Source of the DNA: Protea cynaroides
Lineage: Eukaryota; Streptophyta; Magnoliopsida; Proteales; Proteaceae
Assembly (NCBI GenBank): GCA_028583415.1
Contig: CM053269.1
Span: forward strand, 47,091,888-47,155,887
Direction of reading: 5' to 3'
Length of the DNA stretch: 64,000 nucleotides
Shown one piece after another: positions 48,483 through 60,139 of this stretch. A program made the position numbers and the translations under genes. Numbering within the stretch: position 1 is the stretch's first letter; every line of letters begins with the position of its first letter. The notes below the pieces were generated by a model that did no database searches, was not told the DNA's origin, and saw only the letters and a list, made by a program, of their open reading frames with translations.

Positions 48483-48507
48483 TCTCTCTCTCTCTCTCTC
48501 TCTCTTT
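48483..48507. repeat. CT microsatellite
   Basis: A CT run at the left edge of the TIR element complex in 3' copy 2. Confidence 0.95.
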
Positions 48508-50273
48508 TAATCTATTTATCAAAAAGCATCTTTTAAAATTATTTTTCATCAAAAATAAAATATTGTTTGGTAACTATCATGTATAATGAATTTTAGAATG
48601 AGAAATAAGTTTGGTATTGTATTAAGAATAAAAATGTGTTTTTATTTCTCCAAGTGGCCAAATTTTCAAACCATGAAATCTTGTGACCCCCTTATCTCAT
48701 AGACAAGAAATTTGAACACCCTTATTGTTTTTCCTTGGCGTTGACATTCAACGAATCTGATCGGAGGTTGGTCGGCTGAAAAAGTACAATTGAACTGGCT
48801 GAAATCAAGAACAAGAGTTGGATTACTTAAAGTTGCATAATTTCTAAGTATTGATATTTTGTGATCTTTTTATCTAATCGACCTGAAATTCGGACACTCT
48901 TACTTTTTTTTTCTCAGTTTTGACTTCCAATGGATCTGATCAGAGGTTGAACTACTAGAAAATTATAACTAAGGAGGCCGAAATTAAGAACAAGACTTGA
49001 ATTTCTTCAAGTTGGAGAATTTTTCAAATCTTGAAATCTAGTGATATCTCTTTCTCCGATCGATTTGAAATTTGGGAACTCGTACTGTTTTTGTTATACT
49101 TGACATCCAACAAAACAGGTCGAAGATTGGATGGCTAGGAAAAGTGTTTTAGGGTGGCCAAATCCTTGAAACAATGAAGGCGAAAGAAAGAGGAATGGAT
49201 GAAAAGCAAATGTTATAAAAAAAATATTGGTTCTTCACTTAAAACACATGCTTATTAAGTTTTATGTAAAATCAAACAAAAACTCTTTCTGTTTTTGGGG
49301 TTATTTTTGTTTTTTCTTCTCATAAACGACATCAAAAAAATCATACCAAACATCTAAAAAAACAAAAATATTTCAGAAAAAAAGGAAAATAAAAATAATA
49401 CCAAAAAGAGTCTTAGGCTATGTTTGGTATCATTTTTGTTTTTGATTTTTATTCGAATTCTTGATTTTAGAAGTGTTTGGTATAATTTTCAGGCACTATT
49501 TATGAGAAATAAAAATAAAAACAGGCTCAAATTCAAAAAAAAACTTGAGACCACTTTTTGATTTTTGGCTAAAAATAATTTTTGAAACCATTTTGTGCAA
49601 CTTTAAGTTGCACATACGTTTTTGTCTCCAACAGCTCTAAATATGAAGGATAAAAATGTAAAATGCATTTAAAGACAATCAAAACCTCACCATATAACAA
49701 GTTTGACGGAAACCTGAGAACTTTCTTGCTAAACCCCATCTCGATAGAACTGGAACTCCCATTATAAGAAATTTCAGATAGAAAGACTTGAAATTCTGAT
49801 TCTTGGGTTGGACTCAATTTGACTGTAGATTTGTCATTTTTGGGTCATTAATCCGAGTGATGAGAAATATCAAAGATTGATGGGGATACGTTTGAGATAG
49901 GAATTCTTAGGCTTTTCAGTTTTACAGATTTTTTCTCCACTGCAACTTTCTCATTCACTTTCTGTTCAGGCCATTCAAATCTCCAACTCAAGTCTCTCGA
50001 ACCTCAAGAACTTGGCATTAATGAAATAAGTTAATGACTGAAAATTAATAATTTTTTTTCCTACTTCCTAACCACTTTGTAGACTCCAATCAAACCCAGA
50101 TATCTTATCTTCTCTTCTCTCTTCCCAGGTTGTGGTAAGTAAGTGGTAACGCACTTATAATTTTTAAAATTGAAATGGATTTTTGGCCTGGTTGGAATTA
50201 GCAAGAATATAAGTTAAAAAAAATCCATTGTTACCTATCTTACTTTGATTTAATTGGATATTAAACTCAATAG

Positions 50274-50304
<31 letters not shown>

Positions 50305-50785
50305 ATGAGCTATACGTTGTTGATGAATTCTGAAAAAGGAGTGAAGACAAGGCTGGTTATACATCATTGATGAATTCTGGTTCCCCTTCCCCCTTTTATA
50401 TCCATCTGTTAGATTGATTAACATTGAGCAAGGTTTTTCTAATAGTGTAATGAGAATCTATATATTTGTGTTTGTAGTTTCTGCTCCCTAATCAAGAAGG
50501 TTTAACTTATTTGATTAGAAAGACAATCCAATGTGCTCTCTTGTTTTAACCTATTATATGTTGGTATGCTATATAGATCAATTTCTTGGTATACTATATA
50601 GATGGATTTATAAAAGTTATAAAAATTATTTTTAGACATAGGTATATCAAATCCATTTCTCATTCTACAATTTATTTTTTTATTATAGTTACCAAACAAT
50701 ATTTTATTTTTAATCAAAAATGGTTTTCAAAAATGATTTATAAATAGACAAAAATAAAAAACAAAAATGATACCAAACATAGCCC
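48508..50785. mobile_element. TIR element complex, probably two nested copies
   Basis: The right end, read inverted, is GGGCTATGTTTGGTATCATT; an equivalent end GGCTATGTTTGGTATCATTT lies at about 49409. A further inverted pair joins 48510-48620 with 50640-50755 (AAAATAAAATATTGTTTGGT, GAATGAGAAAT). The inner flanks are TTA and CTA. This suggests one element (48508-50785) whose left tip was overtaken by the CT run, with a relative inserted in it. No transposase. A GT microsatellite lies at 50277-50304. Confidence 0.6.
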
Positions 50786-50976
50786 TAGAATTCCCCACTT
50801 TTTGATTAGTTGAGCCAGATTAGTTTTATTGGTTTAGGTCATTATGCTTCATAAGAAACTACTAGATTGAATTCAGATTTATCTGAAATGTCATTAAAAC
50901 ATCCCTTATTCACTCATTTGATGTAGTCAGCTTAGTAGAAGAAGAATTTGCATTGAAATAAGATTATACATGTTCT

Positions 50977-51069
50977 TTTTTGTTTTTGGATGGCCCTAAG
51001 GAGATTTGAATTTACGATCTCTTTATTTTGAGGTGCTGGTCTTTACCGACTGAGCTATCCCTTTTGGAG
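50977..51069 (-). mobile_element. tRNA-derived SINE, 93 bp
   Basis: The minus strand reads GGGATAGCTCAGTCGGTAAA (box A-like), then AAATTCAAATCTCC (box B-like), and ends in an A-rich tail. Flanks TAAGATTATACATGTTCT (50959-50976) and TAAGCCTATACATGTTCT (51070-51087) are an 18 bp target duplication with two mismatches. The paralogous site at about 38306 has a single AAGCCTGTACATGTTCT, an empty site. A functional tRNA is excluded because no acceptor stem pairs. Confidence 0.85.
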
Positions 51070-51387
51070 TAAGCCTATACATGTTCTTATGCTTTTATGA
51101 TAATATTTCATAAGGTCAAGTACTGGTGAAGATGTAAAACCACTGGAGTTCTTGATAGTTCTTGGGAAACATCGTTCAAATGTAATATCTTTGTTAAAAT
51201 GACAAGAACTCCAGAGAGTTCCTATGCTAGTATAATCTATAGGCCATGTGTGTTGTGAGGAGTAACCTTTAAGAAGCATCTAGAAACCTACTAGAAACCG
51301 ACACGTTAGTACAAATGTTACAAACGTAATGTTATTGTATTATTGACCACAACCTGAGTATGGGCCAGACTTATCAGAACTATCTTC

Positions 51388-53576
51388 TGTTGGCCCTCGT
51401 ATTGTAATTGTTGGCAAATTAGGCAAACTGGGCCAAGTTTGATGAGATAGTGTCTGCGGACCCTACAGGCGATATGGCAGTGAAACAGACGACGTGGCTT
51501 TGTTACAGGTGATGTGACAGTGCTTATCACAATGTTGAATACCTTCTGAAGCATGAAAAATGGAGGGAGTCTGTAGAGAGAGAAGCCTGTAGAGAGAGAG
51601 AGAGAGAGAGGAGAGAGAAAATTAAGGGACCCAGGTACGGGTGGGACCCACTGTGCCTAGGTGGCATGCCACCATGGCAACCAGTCTGGCCGAGGGCCGC
51701 GGCACCATAGTGGCAGCCAGCCAGATGGCCAGCCGCATGGCACCACAAGCAAGCAGCAGCAAGGCCCGCAGGCCAAGCCACAGGCAAGCAGCAGCAAGGC
51801 CTGCAGGCCAAGCCACAGGCAGGCAGCCATGGCACACGCACACAGCTGCTGCGCGCAAGCCATGCCGCAAGGCAGCACAGTCGCTTGCTGGCCACTTCCC
51901 TCCCGCATGCAGCATGTCTCCAGGTGTTTGATGAATTTCCAGGAGAGTGAAAACCTCTTTGGAAATCGACCCTGTAGAGTTTTTAACAAACTCTTGAATG
52001 GTTACAGAGGCCATTCAAATGAATTTCAGGGGTATTTTGGGAAATGAAATGTGAGGAAAATGCAAAATCCGTGGCCAAGAGAGAGCCACGTATGCAAAAT
52101 TCCGATCTCACGGACAAGAAGAATACGGGCTAAGGTGCTTCTCCGTCGGCATTAGTTGATGCTCCCGCGAAGAAGCCCATTGGCTGGGCGCAGTTTAATA
52201 GTGTATGCCGCGTTTTATGAGGTGGCGCCTTGATTTGGTGTGGTGCGCTCATGGTACGATGACGGATCAAGATCTCGATCCAGTGGTTGAGATCAAAGCC
52301 GACAGACGCTGACGGGATCTGACATGATCCACTGAATCTAAATCAATCCCACCTTTTTTAGGTTGATCCTACGGTCTTAATCGAAGATCCCTCATCATCC
52401 AATCGTATCTCGACTCTACGCCTGCCATGTCAGCGGCGGCGCGGCTTCGGTGCTTCGCGGCTACATCAAATGAAGCTTAAAGATTCTGTTTGAATTAATG
52501 TTATTGGCCGAACTTGTTTTTGTCATAACTTGACCATCCGGAGGTCAAATCCGATGATCAAAATTGCTCCGAGTTAGGTTTTGGATTCTCTATCAATTGA
52601 GAATGTCTGGGAGGTCGGTGGCCGCGTGAAAAAAATCTGAAAAAGAGTTTTAGAAGAAAAAAACAGTTATATTAGTGATTTTGGATTCATTCTGGCTTTG
52701 GAGGAGGGAAAACAATCATTCATCATCTCTATTTGTGCCCATGTTGGTGCACTGCTGTGATTTTTGAAGGATGGTGAAGTTTCTTTGAATACAACAAGAG
52801 ATTGTTTGACTATCAGAAGGAGAGGTGATGTATGAGCAAGAAATTATTTGAAGGGATCAGTTCTTCCAACATTAATGGCTGTGAGAGGTTCCATTGAAAT
52901 TGCTGAAACACTGCATATGTCTTCAGATGTCGAAAAACATCAGTTGTGAGACTTTCTCAACTCCCTTATTATTTATTGAATCAATGCCTTGTATGCTAGA
53001 ATAGATTGAGAATATTGAATGCCTACTTTGTATGGGAGCCTATTGTATGCTAGCTTAGGCAAAAAGAATATTGAATGTCTTGCTAGTTTGGGTTTTTATT
53101 GTAGGGCATCACTATAAGCCCCAAAGTCTACCATTTTGATCTGTGTTCAGTGGGTGCTGGACACTGGCTAGAATAGCTTGAACCTTGGCAGTGTTTTCCC
53201 TCTTAGTTCTATGCTGAGAAAACATAGGGTGAGTATCATTGTCCTGTCAAGGGCTAAAAGTTTAGTATTGAGTAAATACAGAGCCCATTGGGCATTACTT
53301 CGTGGATTAACCATCACACACTGTGGTGGTGAACCACATAATTCTTCTGTGTTGTGGTGCTTTATTTCTGTATTTTATGAAGTGCGTGGAATGAACTGCA
53401 GGATGGGTGTGCAAATCTGGTAGACTTGGCCACTGAGTGGTAGCGAGGTAGATTTGCATACGCTTATATGTTTGTAACAGTCAGATTCATCATCAACGCT
53501 GGGCAGTAAGGAAAAATTAAGGAAAACGTTTTCACACTGATTCACCCCCCCTCTCAGTGTCATTCAAGGTCCATCA
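51388..53576 (+). mobile_element. Solo-LTR-like unit, copy C (2.19 kb)
   Basis: The unit begins TGTTGGCCCTCG and ends GGTCCATCA. TCTTC flanks both sides (51383-51387, 53577-53581), a perfect 5 bp target duplication. It shares the ordered blocks of copies A and B and inserted at the 3' end of the older copia element. A GC-rich part (51650-51930) is built from GCAGCAAGGC and CAGGCCAAGCCACAGGC repeats. No coding region. Confidence 0.85.
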
Positions 53577-53959
53577 TCTTCCGTATCCCCCCTCAAATGA
53601 AACTGGAGATGGATCTAAAATCCATGTTTGATACAAATAGAAGAGAACTCCTTTGGAGCTAAGGGCTTAGTGAAAATACCAGTTAATTGTTGATGAGAAG
53701 ATACAACCGAGTTTCAAGAAGACTAAGAGCGATTTTTTCTCGAACAGAGTGATAATTGAGTTCCATGTGTTTGGTATGAATGTGAAAGACTGGATTCATT
53801 GATAAATGTAAAGCACTCAAAATAGTGCAGCAGATGCTGACAAACACCAATTTCATGAAATAGAATGAAAAAGCAAGTCAACTCTGCAGGAGTAGTGGCC
53901 ATTGCTCTATACTCAGCCTCAGTGTTGGAGCGAGTAACTGTTGATTGTTTCTTTGTACT

Positions 53960-54276
53960 TCACGAAATACAATTAACACCCAAAACAAGTGTAAAGCCAT
54001 TAGTAGAACAATGAGTTACGGGACAACTGGCAGAATCAGCGTCAAATAATGCAATTAAATCCAATAAGCTATCTTGAACAATATGTAATCCAAAGTCAAT
54101 GATACCACAAACATAAGGAAGTATTCGGTTAAGTGTGTAGTAGTGAACCATGGTCAGAGCATGCATAAATTGATAGACAAGGTTAACTGAAAAGAAAAGG
54201 TCTGGCCTTGTCATAGTCAGATACTGGAGGGAGCCAACCATACTACAATAGTGATCCATGCATGTCAAGATAGGAA
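53960..54276 (-). pseudogene. Copia RNase H region of the old element
   Basis: Open frame covering VGSLQYLTMTRPDLFFSVN through DADSASCPVTHCSTNGFTL, the usual end of copia reverse transcriptase plus start of RNase H. It is cut at 54281 by the nested element, which separates it from its upstream half at 59704-59811 (SQSKFATNILWRSTLDTVKP). Confidence 0.85.
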
Positions 54277-54281
54277 ACATC

Positions 54282-54703
54282 TGTTAGAAATAATATTGAT
54301 AGGGTTCCATTACATATCCTATCCCACATACAGATACCTAGAATACAGAGAGATTAATATAAACAGCTAGAATATTTCATACCTCTTGCAGACGATTGAT
54401 TTTCGACCATTACTTAAAGTAATCCTTGAGAAGAGTCTTCCACAGCCTTCTACTGGACCTTCCTTCTCCTCTGCTATGGGTGCTAATGGAGAGATCTCAA
54501 CAGTTGTTGCAGGGACTCACTACTCTTATATTTATAACATAACCACTAACCCTAATTCATTCCCACAATGAATAGGGAAAGTCCTATCTTTGACAATTGA
54601 TAATCCATGGCTTAGACCAGCCTACCAAATAATGTCAGACTCCGACCGATAGATTATGCAAGTAAATAATGTTAAACAACTAGATTTAGAAATAAATCTA
54701 ACA
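54282..54703 (-). repeat. 3' LTR of nested copia
   Basis: The left copy, which is the 3' LTR because the element is on the minus strand. Confidence 0.93.
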
Positions 54704-55389
54704 GTCTCCCACTTGGGCTACATTAATTTACAAGACTATCATCAACCAGTGTGGCCATAGAGTCCAATTATTTAAATGAATTGTCATAACCTTGATCCAA
54801 TCAACAACCAGACTGATATCGAACAACAGTAGAAAATATGCTTCAATATACGGTATACCCTTTCTGTTATCACGAATAAAAGTCTACTTGATGACATGAA
54901 TCATCTCAAGATAATACCATGAAAGTAACTTTATCATGAGAGTCCATAATCTGATCGAATCACCTTCGATCCAATTGCCTTTAAAACCTTATAGGCTATT
55001 AACTTGATGTTACCCAATACCATAGCGTAGAGCGATTAACCTGGGTGAACAACAGAACCTGACTTACCGCCTTTAAACCTTGGCTTAATACCACCGTGTT
55101 GTCCTTCTTGGCTGAATACTGCTTTTGTCATTATGGCTAAATATTGTCTTTTGAAGTTTTGACATGTCAAACACATAAAAATTATATCTAGATTAGCAAT
55201 TAAATAAAAACTGAATCATGAAATCAAACCATGGTATAAACTAACTGTGCCTATAAAATCCACGGACAAAAGAATAAATACAATCAAGTATCAATAAAAT
55301 ATAAAAGGTCTATACAAGCACATCAAAAGACTCAACGACATCCATACTAAAAACATGATCCTTTAAAACTTCCATTGGTAACGCCTTTA

Positions 55390-56290
55390 CTAAGGATCAA
55401 CTATCATATTGTTTGTCGAAATGTACTCCTCAGAAATGTGATTCTCGTTGACTTTTTCTCTTACCACTAGATACTTGATCTTTATATGCTCAGAAGCATC
55501 TAATTTCTTGTTGTTCTTTAACAAGGATACAACTAACTTGTTGTCACAGTACAACAACAACGGTTTGGAGATGGTATTTACAATATTCAACCTAAAATTG
55601 AAGTCCATCAACGAAAACACTTCCTTTGTAGCCTTAAACGGTACCACAAACTTTGACTACATAATAGAAGAAGTCAGAATAGATTGTTTTGCATTCTTCC
55701 ATGAAATAGCTCCTTTAGCCATCACAAAATATATGTTGACGTGGACTTCTTATCGTCAGTATATATATTGAGATCTGTATTAGTATATCTAATCACTTTT
55801 AGGTTATCAATATTGCCATACATATGCATGTAGTCTTTTATCTTCTGTAAATAATACAGAATCTTCTTAACCTCTGTCCAGTGAGCAATCCTTGCATCTG
55901 ACTGAAACCGTCCCAGCAGGCTCACTACGAGGGCGATGTTGTCCACAAAACTGTGCATACATCAGATTCTCTATCGCAGTCACATATTGTCTGATAGATC
56001 TCTTTTCAATATTATTCTTTCTACATCTTTTGAGTACATGATCAATGAAGGCCCTCTCAGATAGCCCCAGCAGTCTACGATTTTTGTCAAGTCTGATCTC
56101 AATACCGAGAATGAATGAGCTCTTATCCATACATTTCATCACAAAATTCTTTAACAGAAAACGCTTGGTCTCTACAAGTAATGCCACGTCACTATTGGTA
56201 AATAGTATATCATCATCATACAAGATCAGAAAAATAAACATGCTCCCACTGATCTTGGGATATATGCTTGGATGTTTGCATTCTCAATAA
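55390..56290 (-). pseudogene. Decayed copia pol (RT to RNase H) of nested element
   Basis: In minus-strand order the pieces are LYDDDILFTNSDVALLVETK (catalytic YVDD reads YDDD), ILGIEIRLDKNRRLLGLSE, VVSLLGRFQSDARIAHWTEV, STSTYIL, LLYCDNKLVVSLLKNNKKLD and IEHIST-like EEYISTNNMIVDP. Frames change between pieces, so no full protein is possible. Confidence 0.85.
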
Positions 56291-56462
56291 AATTGAAAGA
56301 ATGTATAGCTTGATACAACCTGATCAAACTTTAGACATCATTGTTTGGAAGCTTTCTTAAGACTGTTCCATCTTTATCCTTTACTTCAACCTTCTGATTG
56401 AATCATTTCGTTGAGAAAAATAGTTTTTATATTTATTTGATATAGTTCTAAATCAGACAGCA

Positions 56463-59081
56463 TAATAAAGACCAACAAATTTAGGTCAATGCCTTTTACC
56501 TGTGTGATTCCTCGTTGCTACAAGTTTTGCTTCGTAGCGATCAATTCTCCTACTAGAATCACATAACCTTATATACTATCATCCATTCTAGGGCAATATA
56601 TTTACCGTTAGCTTGCTGAAAATTATTGGGATTTTACTTTTTATCCACTACCAAAAACATCCACTATGAGGTATAATATATGATTGGATGAAACGACAGA
56701 TTTATGTGATCTAATAAATCTTTATTTTGCCTCCTCTGGCTTTATTATCATATCATCCTCCAATAATATTTCTGTTATTTCAACTGGTTGTTCCACAACA
56801 ATTTCCATGAGGTCTTGTCAAATTTTTAGTTTCTTGGCTATACCACTAGCACCATCAATGAATCTAGCATGATTGATTTATACTATCTCATTTTCTGAGT
56901 TGAGATAATAAAACCAAAATTCTTTGAACCTTATTGAGCATTCCAGAAAATAACAGCTCAATGTCTTAAAACTAACCATTCTCTCATGAGGGTTATGAAA
57001 TCATGTTTCTGCTCTGCAATCCCAAGCATGAATACTTCTTAAACTGGGACTGACTTACTTGGTACTCTATTAATAATATAAAATATAGAATTCATTACTC
57101 CTACAGAATCAAATGCAATCTTATGCTCTTGATCTCATTTATTTGTCACTTTTTTTGCTGTTAAATCTCAAGTACGATTCCTAAGTCATAAGTCTTAACA
57201 CCAGTAAAGATTTGAGCAAAAGTACCAGTGTATAGATCAGTATGCTATGGTCTGCCTGAACACTTATCTCATTTTTCAGATTTAACAATTTTAATCCTTT
57301 GATAAAGACTATTTACCAAGTCCAAAAATCTCTTGTTGCGAATGGTTTATTTTTCTTTTCTATTAAACAATCTCCACATATATACATGATATCAAACTTT
57401 AGGGGTTTTAGAAAATCATTAATCTTTACCTTCTAAAATAGGTAAACTACCTAAAGCAAAATAAATGTTTTACTATTTCTATAGGTTTGGATTATAATTA
57501 GTATTTAAGTCTCCGAAAACCCAGCGCCCTTCTTACTCAGAAGTTTCATAGACTTTATTCTTTTTCAGTTTAGTCTGTCCAACCTTATAATCTTTCTATA
57601 CATGTCCCTTCTAAGTTACATTACAAGAATTCATTTTCTTTGACATAAAGTCTCTAACATTTATTTGAAAAAGTGTTTTCATTTCTTTTCTTCGAATTTC
57701 CATCCTTATTACCTTCGCCTTAGTTTTACCTTTTCTTTATGATGTTATAGGTTACCAGGATCTGACTTAGTAGTTCTAGTGAGAATATAAAAGTCAATTG
57801 AATCATCTTCAGAGGTTTTCTTATCCTTGAGCTTATCAGTATTAGCTGATAGTTCCAACTTATGCTTCCTCACACTCTATTACCATTTAAAGTGGTACAG
57901 ATGGGCTTCGGTAATAAACATTTCTCCGCCCCTTTTTAAAAACCTCCAATATTCTTTTGATTTTTCTTTAAATAACCTTTTGAAATGTTCCAAGATGTGA
58001 TTCAGTCATTTTAAATATAAGATGACTCTTCAACCCCTTTTAATCACTTCAAATTTTGTCTAACTTTCCTTTATGTATTCCTTGGCAGTATCTTTTTACT
58101 ATAATACTGCCTTGCATAGCCTCTGGAACTGATTTTCACAAAAGCTACATGGATTTTCTATTGGAAGATTTTTAATTCTCCATTTTTATTACCTTAGTAG
58201 GAGAATGCTACTCTCAACGGTAAGTGCAACAGTTTTATCCTCTCTAAGAACTAGGTCTGAATTCAGAAATCCTAGTTGTTTCTTAACTGCCTTATACATC
58301 TTCTATAATTTGATCCAAACAAAGAAAATGAAGCAAGAGTAATACCAGGGAGTGAAAATCTGAGATAGTAATCACTAGATGAGTTCATTTACAATGCTAT
58401 ACATATAGTGATAGATCCATGACTTATATATCTAAGGAAATAAATTAAACTATCAATACATAATAAGCAGACAATTATTTCTTTATCCAAGAGTCAACCG
58501 AACTACATACTTATCATTTGGGACAAAGATGCACTGGTCCTCTATTTTATCTTGGCAAAACTGTCAAACAATTATTATATTTTTTCAAGAGTCAACTGAA
58601 CTACATACTTATCATTTGGGACAAGGATGCACTAGTCTTCTCAAATATCTGGGCGAAACCGCTAAAGAATGATGACGTCGAAAATCACACCACCTTTGAG
58701 CGAATGAAACCCCTAAGCCAAACATCCCTATTTTTCAAGTGTATGTAACCTTTTAATCTTGACAATGCCACCTTTGGGTGGCACAATAAAGACCAACAAA
58801 TTTAAGTTAATGCCTTCTACCTGTGTGATTCCTCTTTGCTACAAGTTTTGCTTCATAACGATTAATTCTCCCACTGGAATCACAAAATCTTATATACTAT
58901 CATCTATTCTAGGGCAATATATTTACCGTTAGCTTGCTGAAAACTATTGGGATTTTACTTTTTGTCCACTACCAAAAACATCCACTATGAGGTATAGTAT
59001 ATGATTGGATGAAATGACATATTTATGTGATCTAGTAAATCTTTATTTTACCTTCTCTGGTTTTATTATCATATCATCCTC
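56463..59081. repeat. Internal direct duplication within nested copia (two 300 bp arms)
   Basis: 56463-56761 and 58783-59081 repeat the same sequence. Both start near AATAAAGACCAACAAATTTA and end near TATTATCATATCATCCTC. Between them at about 58488-58650 a 90 bp unit containing AACTACATACTTATCATTTG is also duplicated. This is internal rearrangement of the element. Confidence 0.85.
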
Positions 59082-59276
59082 TCTAAGATCCGCAGTATAA
59101 AAAGTTTTCATTTTTGACGGTCCAAAAAATTTCGATCGTAATAGATCTCCCACGGGTCTCGATCAAAACCAAAATGAAAAAAAAAAATTCATTTAATCAT
59201 TCCAATCATCTCAATTAAACTTTATTAAATTAGATCTCATCGATTCTAGGTCCATATGAACTGCTCTGATACCAAT

Positions 59277-59698
59277 TGTTAGAAATAATATTGATAGGGT
59301 TCCATTACATACCCTATCCCACATACAGATACCTAGAATACAAAGAGATTAATATAAACAGTTAGAATATTTCATACCTCTTGTAGACGATTGGTTTTCG
59401 ACCGTTACTTAAAGTAACCCTTGAGAAGAGTCTTTCACAACCTTCTACTGGACCTTTCTTCTCCTTTGCTATGGGTGCTAATGGAGAGATCTCAACAGTT
59501 GCTGCAGGGACTCACTATTCCTGTATTTATAACATAACTACTAACCCTAATTCATTCACATAATGAATAAGGAAAGTCCTATCTTTGGTAATTGACAATC
59601 CGTGGCTTAGACCAGCCTATCAAATAATGTCAGACTCCCACCAGTAGATTAGGCAAGTAAATAATGTCGACCAACTAGATTTAGAAATAAATTTAACA
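59277..59698 (-). repeat. 5' LTR of nested copia
   Basis: The right copy, adjoining the primer-binding site at 59261-59276. Confidence 0.93.
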
Positions 59699-59989
59699 AC
59701 ATCATCCTCCCTAAAAGGAATCATGGAAGTGGCTAAAGGAGTGGCAATCGGCTTTACTGTATCCAGAGTAGAACGCCAAAGTATGTTAGTAGCAAACTTA
59801 CTTTGTGACAAAAATAACCCTAAAAATGTGTTGAGCTGCTACGTCGTGAAAATAGTGAAGAGGACCTAATTAAGTTTTTCATGGCAAAGGCAGAGCTCAC
59901 CTTGGTGATAAAAATATCTATCAAAGCATACTCAAGTAAAAAATAGCTAAATCTGTCAAACTAGGCTCGTGGAGCCCATTGTAGTTTAT

Positions 59990-60139
59990 TATAATCATCT
60001 CTAATTATTGGAGCCTCTAATCGTTGATCTAGCGGTTGGAGTTAATCAGGCACACCTATCGATGTATTGGTAGGCGCACCCAGTTAACTCCAACAGCTGT
60101 ATCAACGATTGAAGACTCTAATAATTGGAGACGAATTGA
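59990..60139. mobile_element. MITE in copia reverse transcriptase, about 150 bp
   Basis: Imperfect inverted arms of about 65 bp: ATCATCTCTAATTATTGGAG and, inverted, TTCGTCTCCAATTATTAGAG, continuing to GGTTGGAGTTAA / TGTTGGAGTTAA. The ends resemble the other TCGTCTCC MITEs in this window. It interrupts the pol frame between KAVCKL and the APRA-x-FDRFSYFLLEY block. No target duplication was confirmed. Confidence 0.7.

Larger units (their letters stand above)
44590..51122 (+). repeat. Aldehyde oxidase 3' duplication, copy 2
   Basis: This is a partial copy of intron 9 end, exon 10 and 3' flank, aligned piecewise with 34130-38346. It has been expanded by a 139 bp MITE, nested MITEs, a 2.1 kb LTR element, a pair of TIR elements and a SINE. 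The exon 10 acceptor is lost. Confidence 0.87.
54282..59698 (-). mobile_element. Nested Ty1/copia element, complete with both LTRs (5.4 kb)
   Basis: LTRs of 422 bp lie at 54282-54703 and 59277-59698, both TGTTAGAAAT...TAACA. A perfect 5 bp target duplication ACATC (54277-54281, 59699-59703) flanks it. Next to the right LTR lies CTGCTCTGATACCAAT, whose complement ATTGGTATCAGAGCAG is the copia primer-binding site. Next to the left LTR is the complement of a purine tract, GTCTCCCACTTGGGC. Orientation is therefore minus. My hand count finds about 30 differences between LTRs, mostly transitions. Internal pol is decayed, with reverse-transcriptase (FLLKNFVMKCMDKSSFILGI) and RNase H (LLLYCDNKLVVSLLKNNKKL) pieces between 55390 and 56290. 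Confidence 0.95.

Noticed and set aside
50995..51063. Possible tRNA gene on the minus strand
   Set aside because: Box A and B resemble a tRNA but no acceptor stem pairs, an A-rich tail follows and an 18 bp target duplication flanks it: a SINE.
51527..52047. Ala/Cys/Trp-rich ORFs of about 110-130 codons
   Set aside because: Low-complexity GCAGCAAGGC repeats in solo-LTR-like copy C; no domain.
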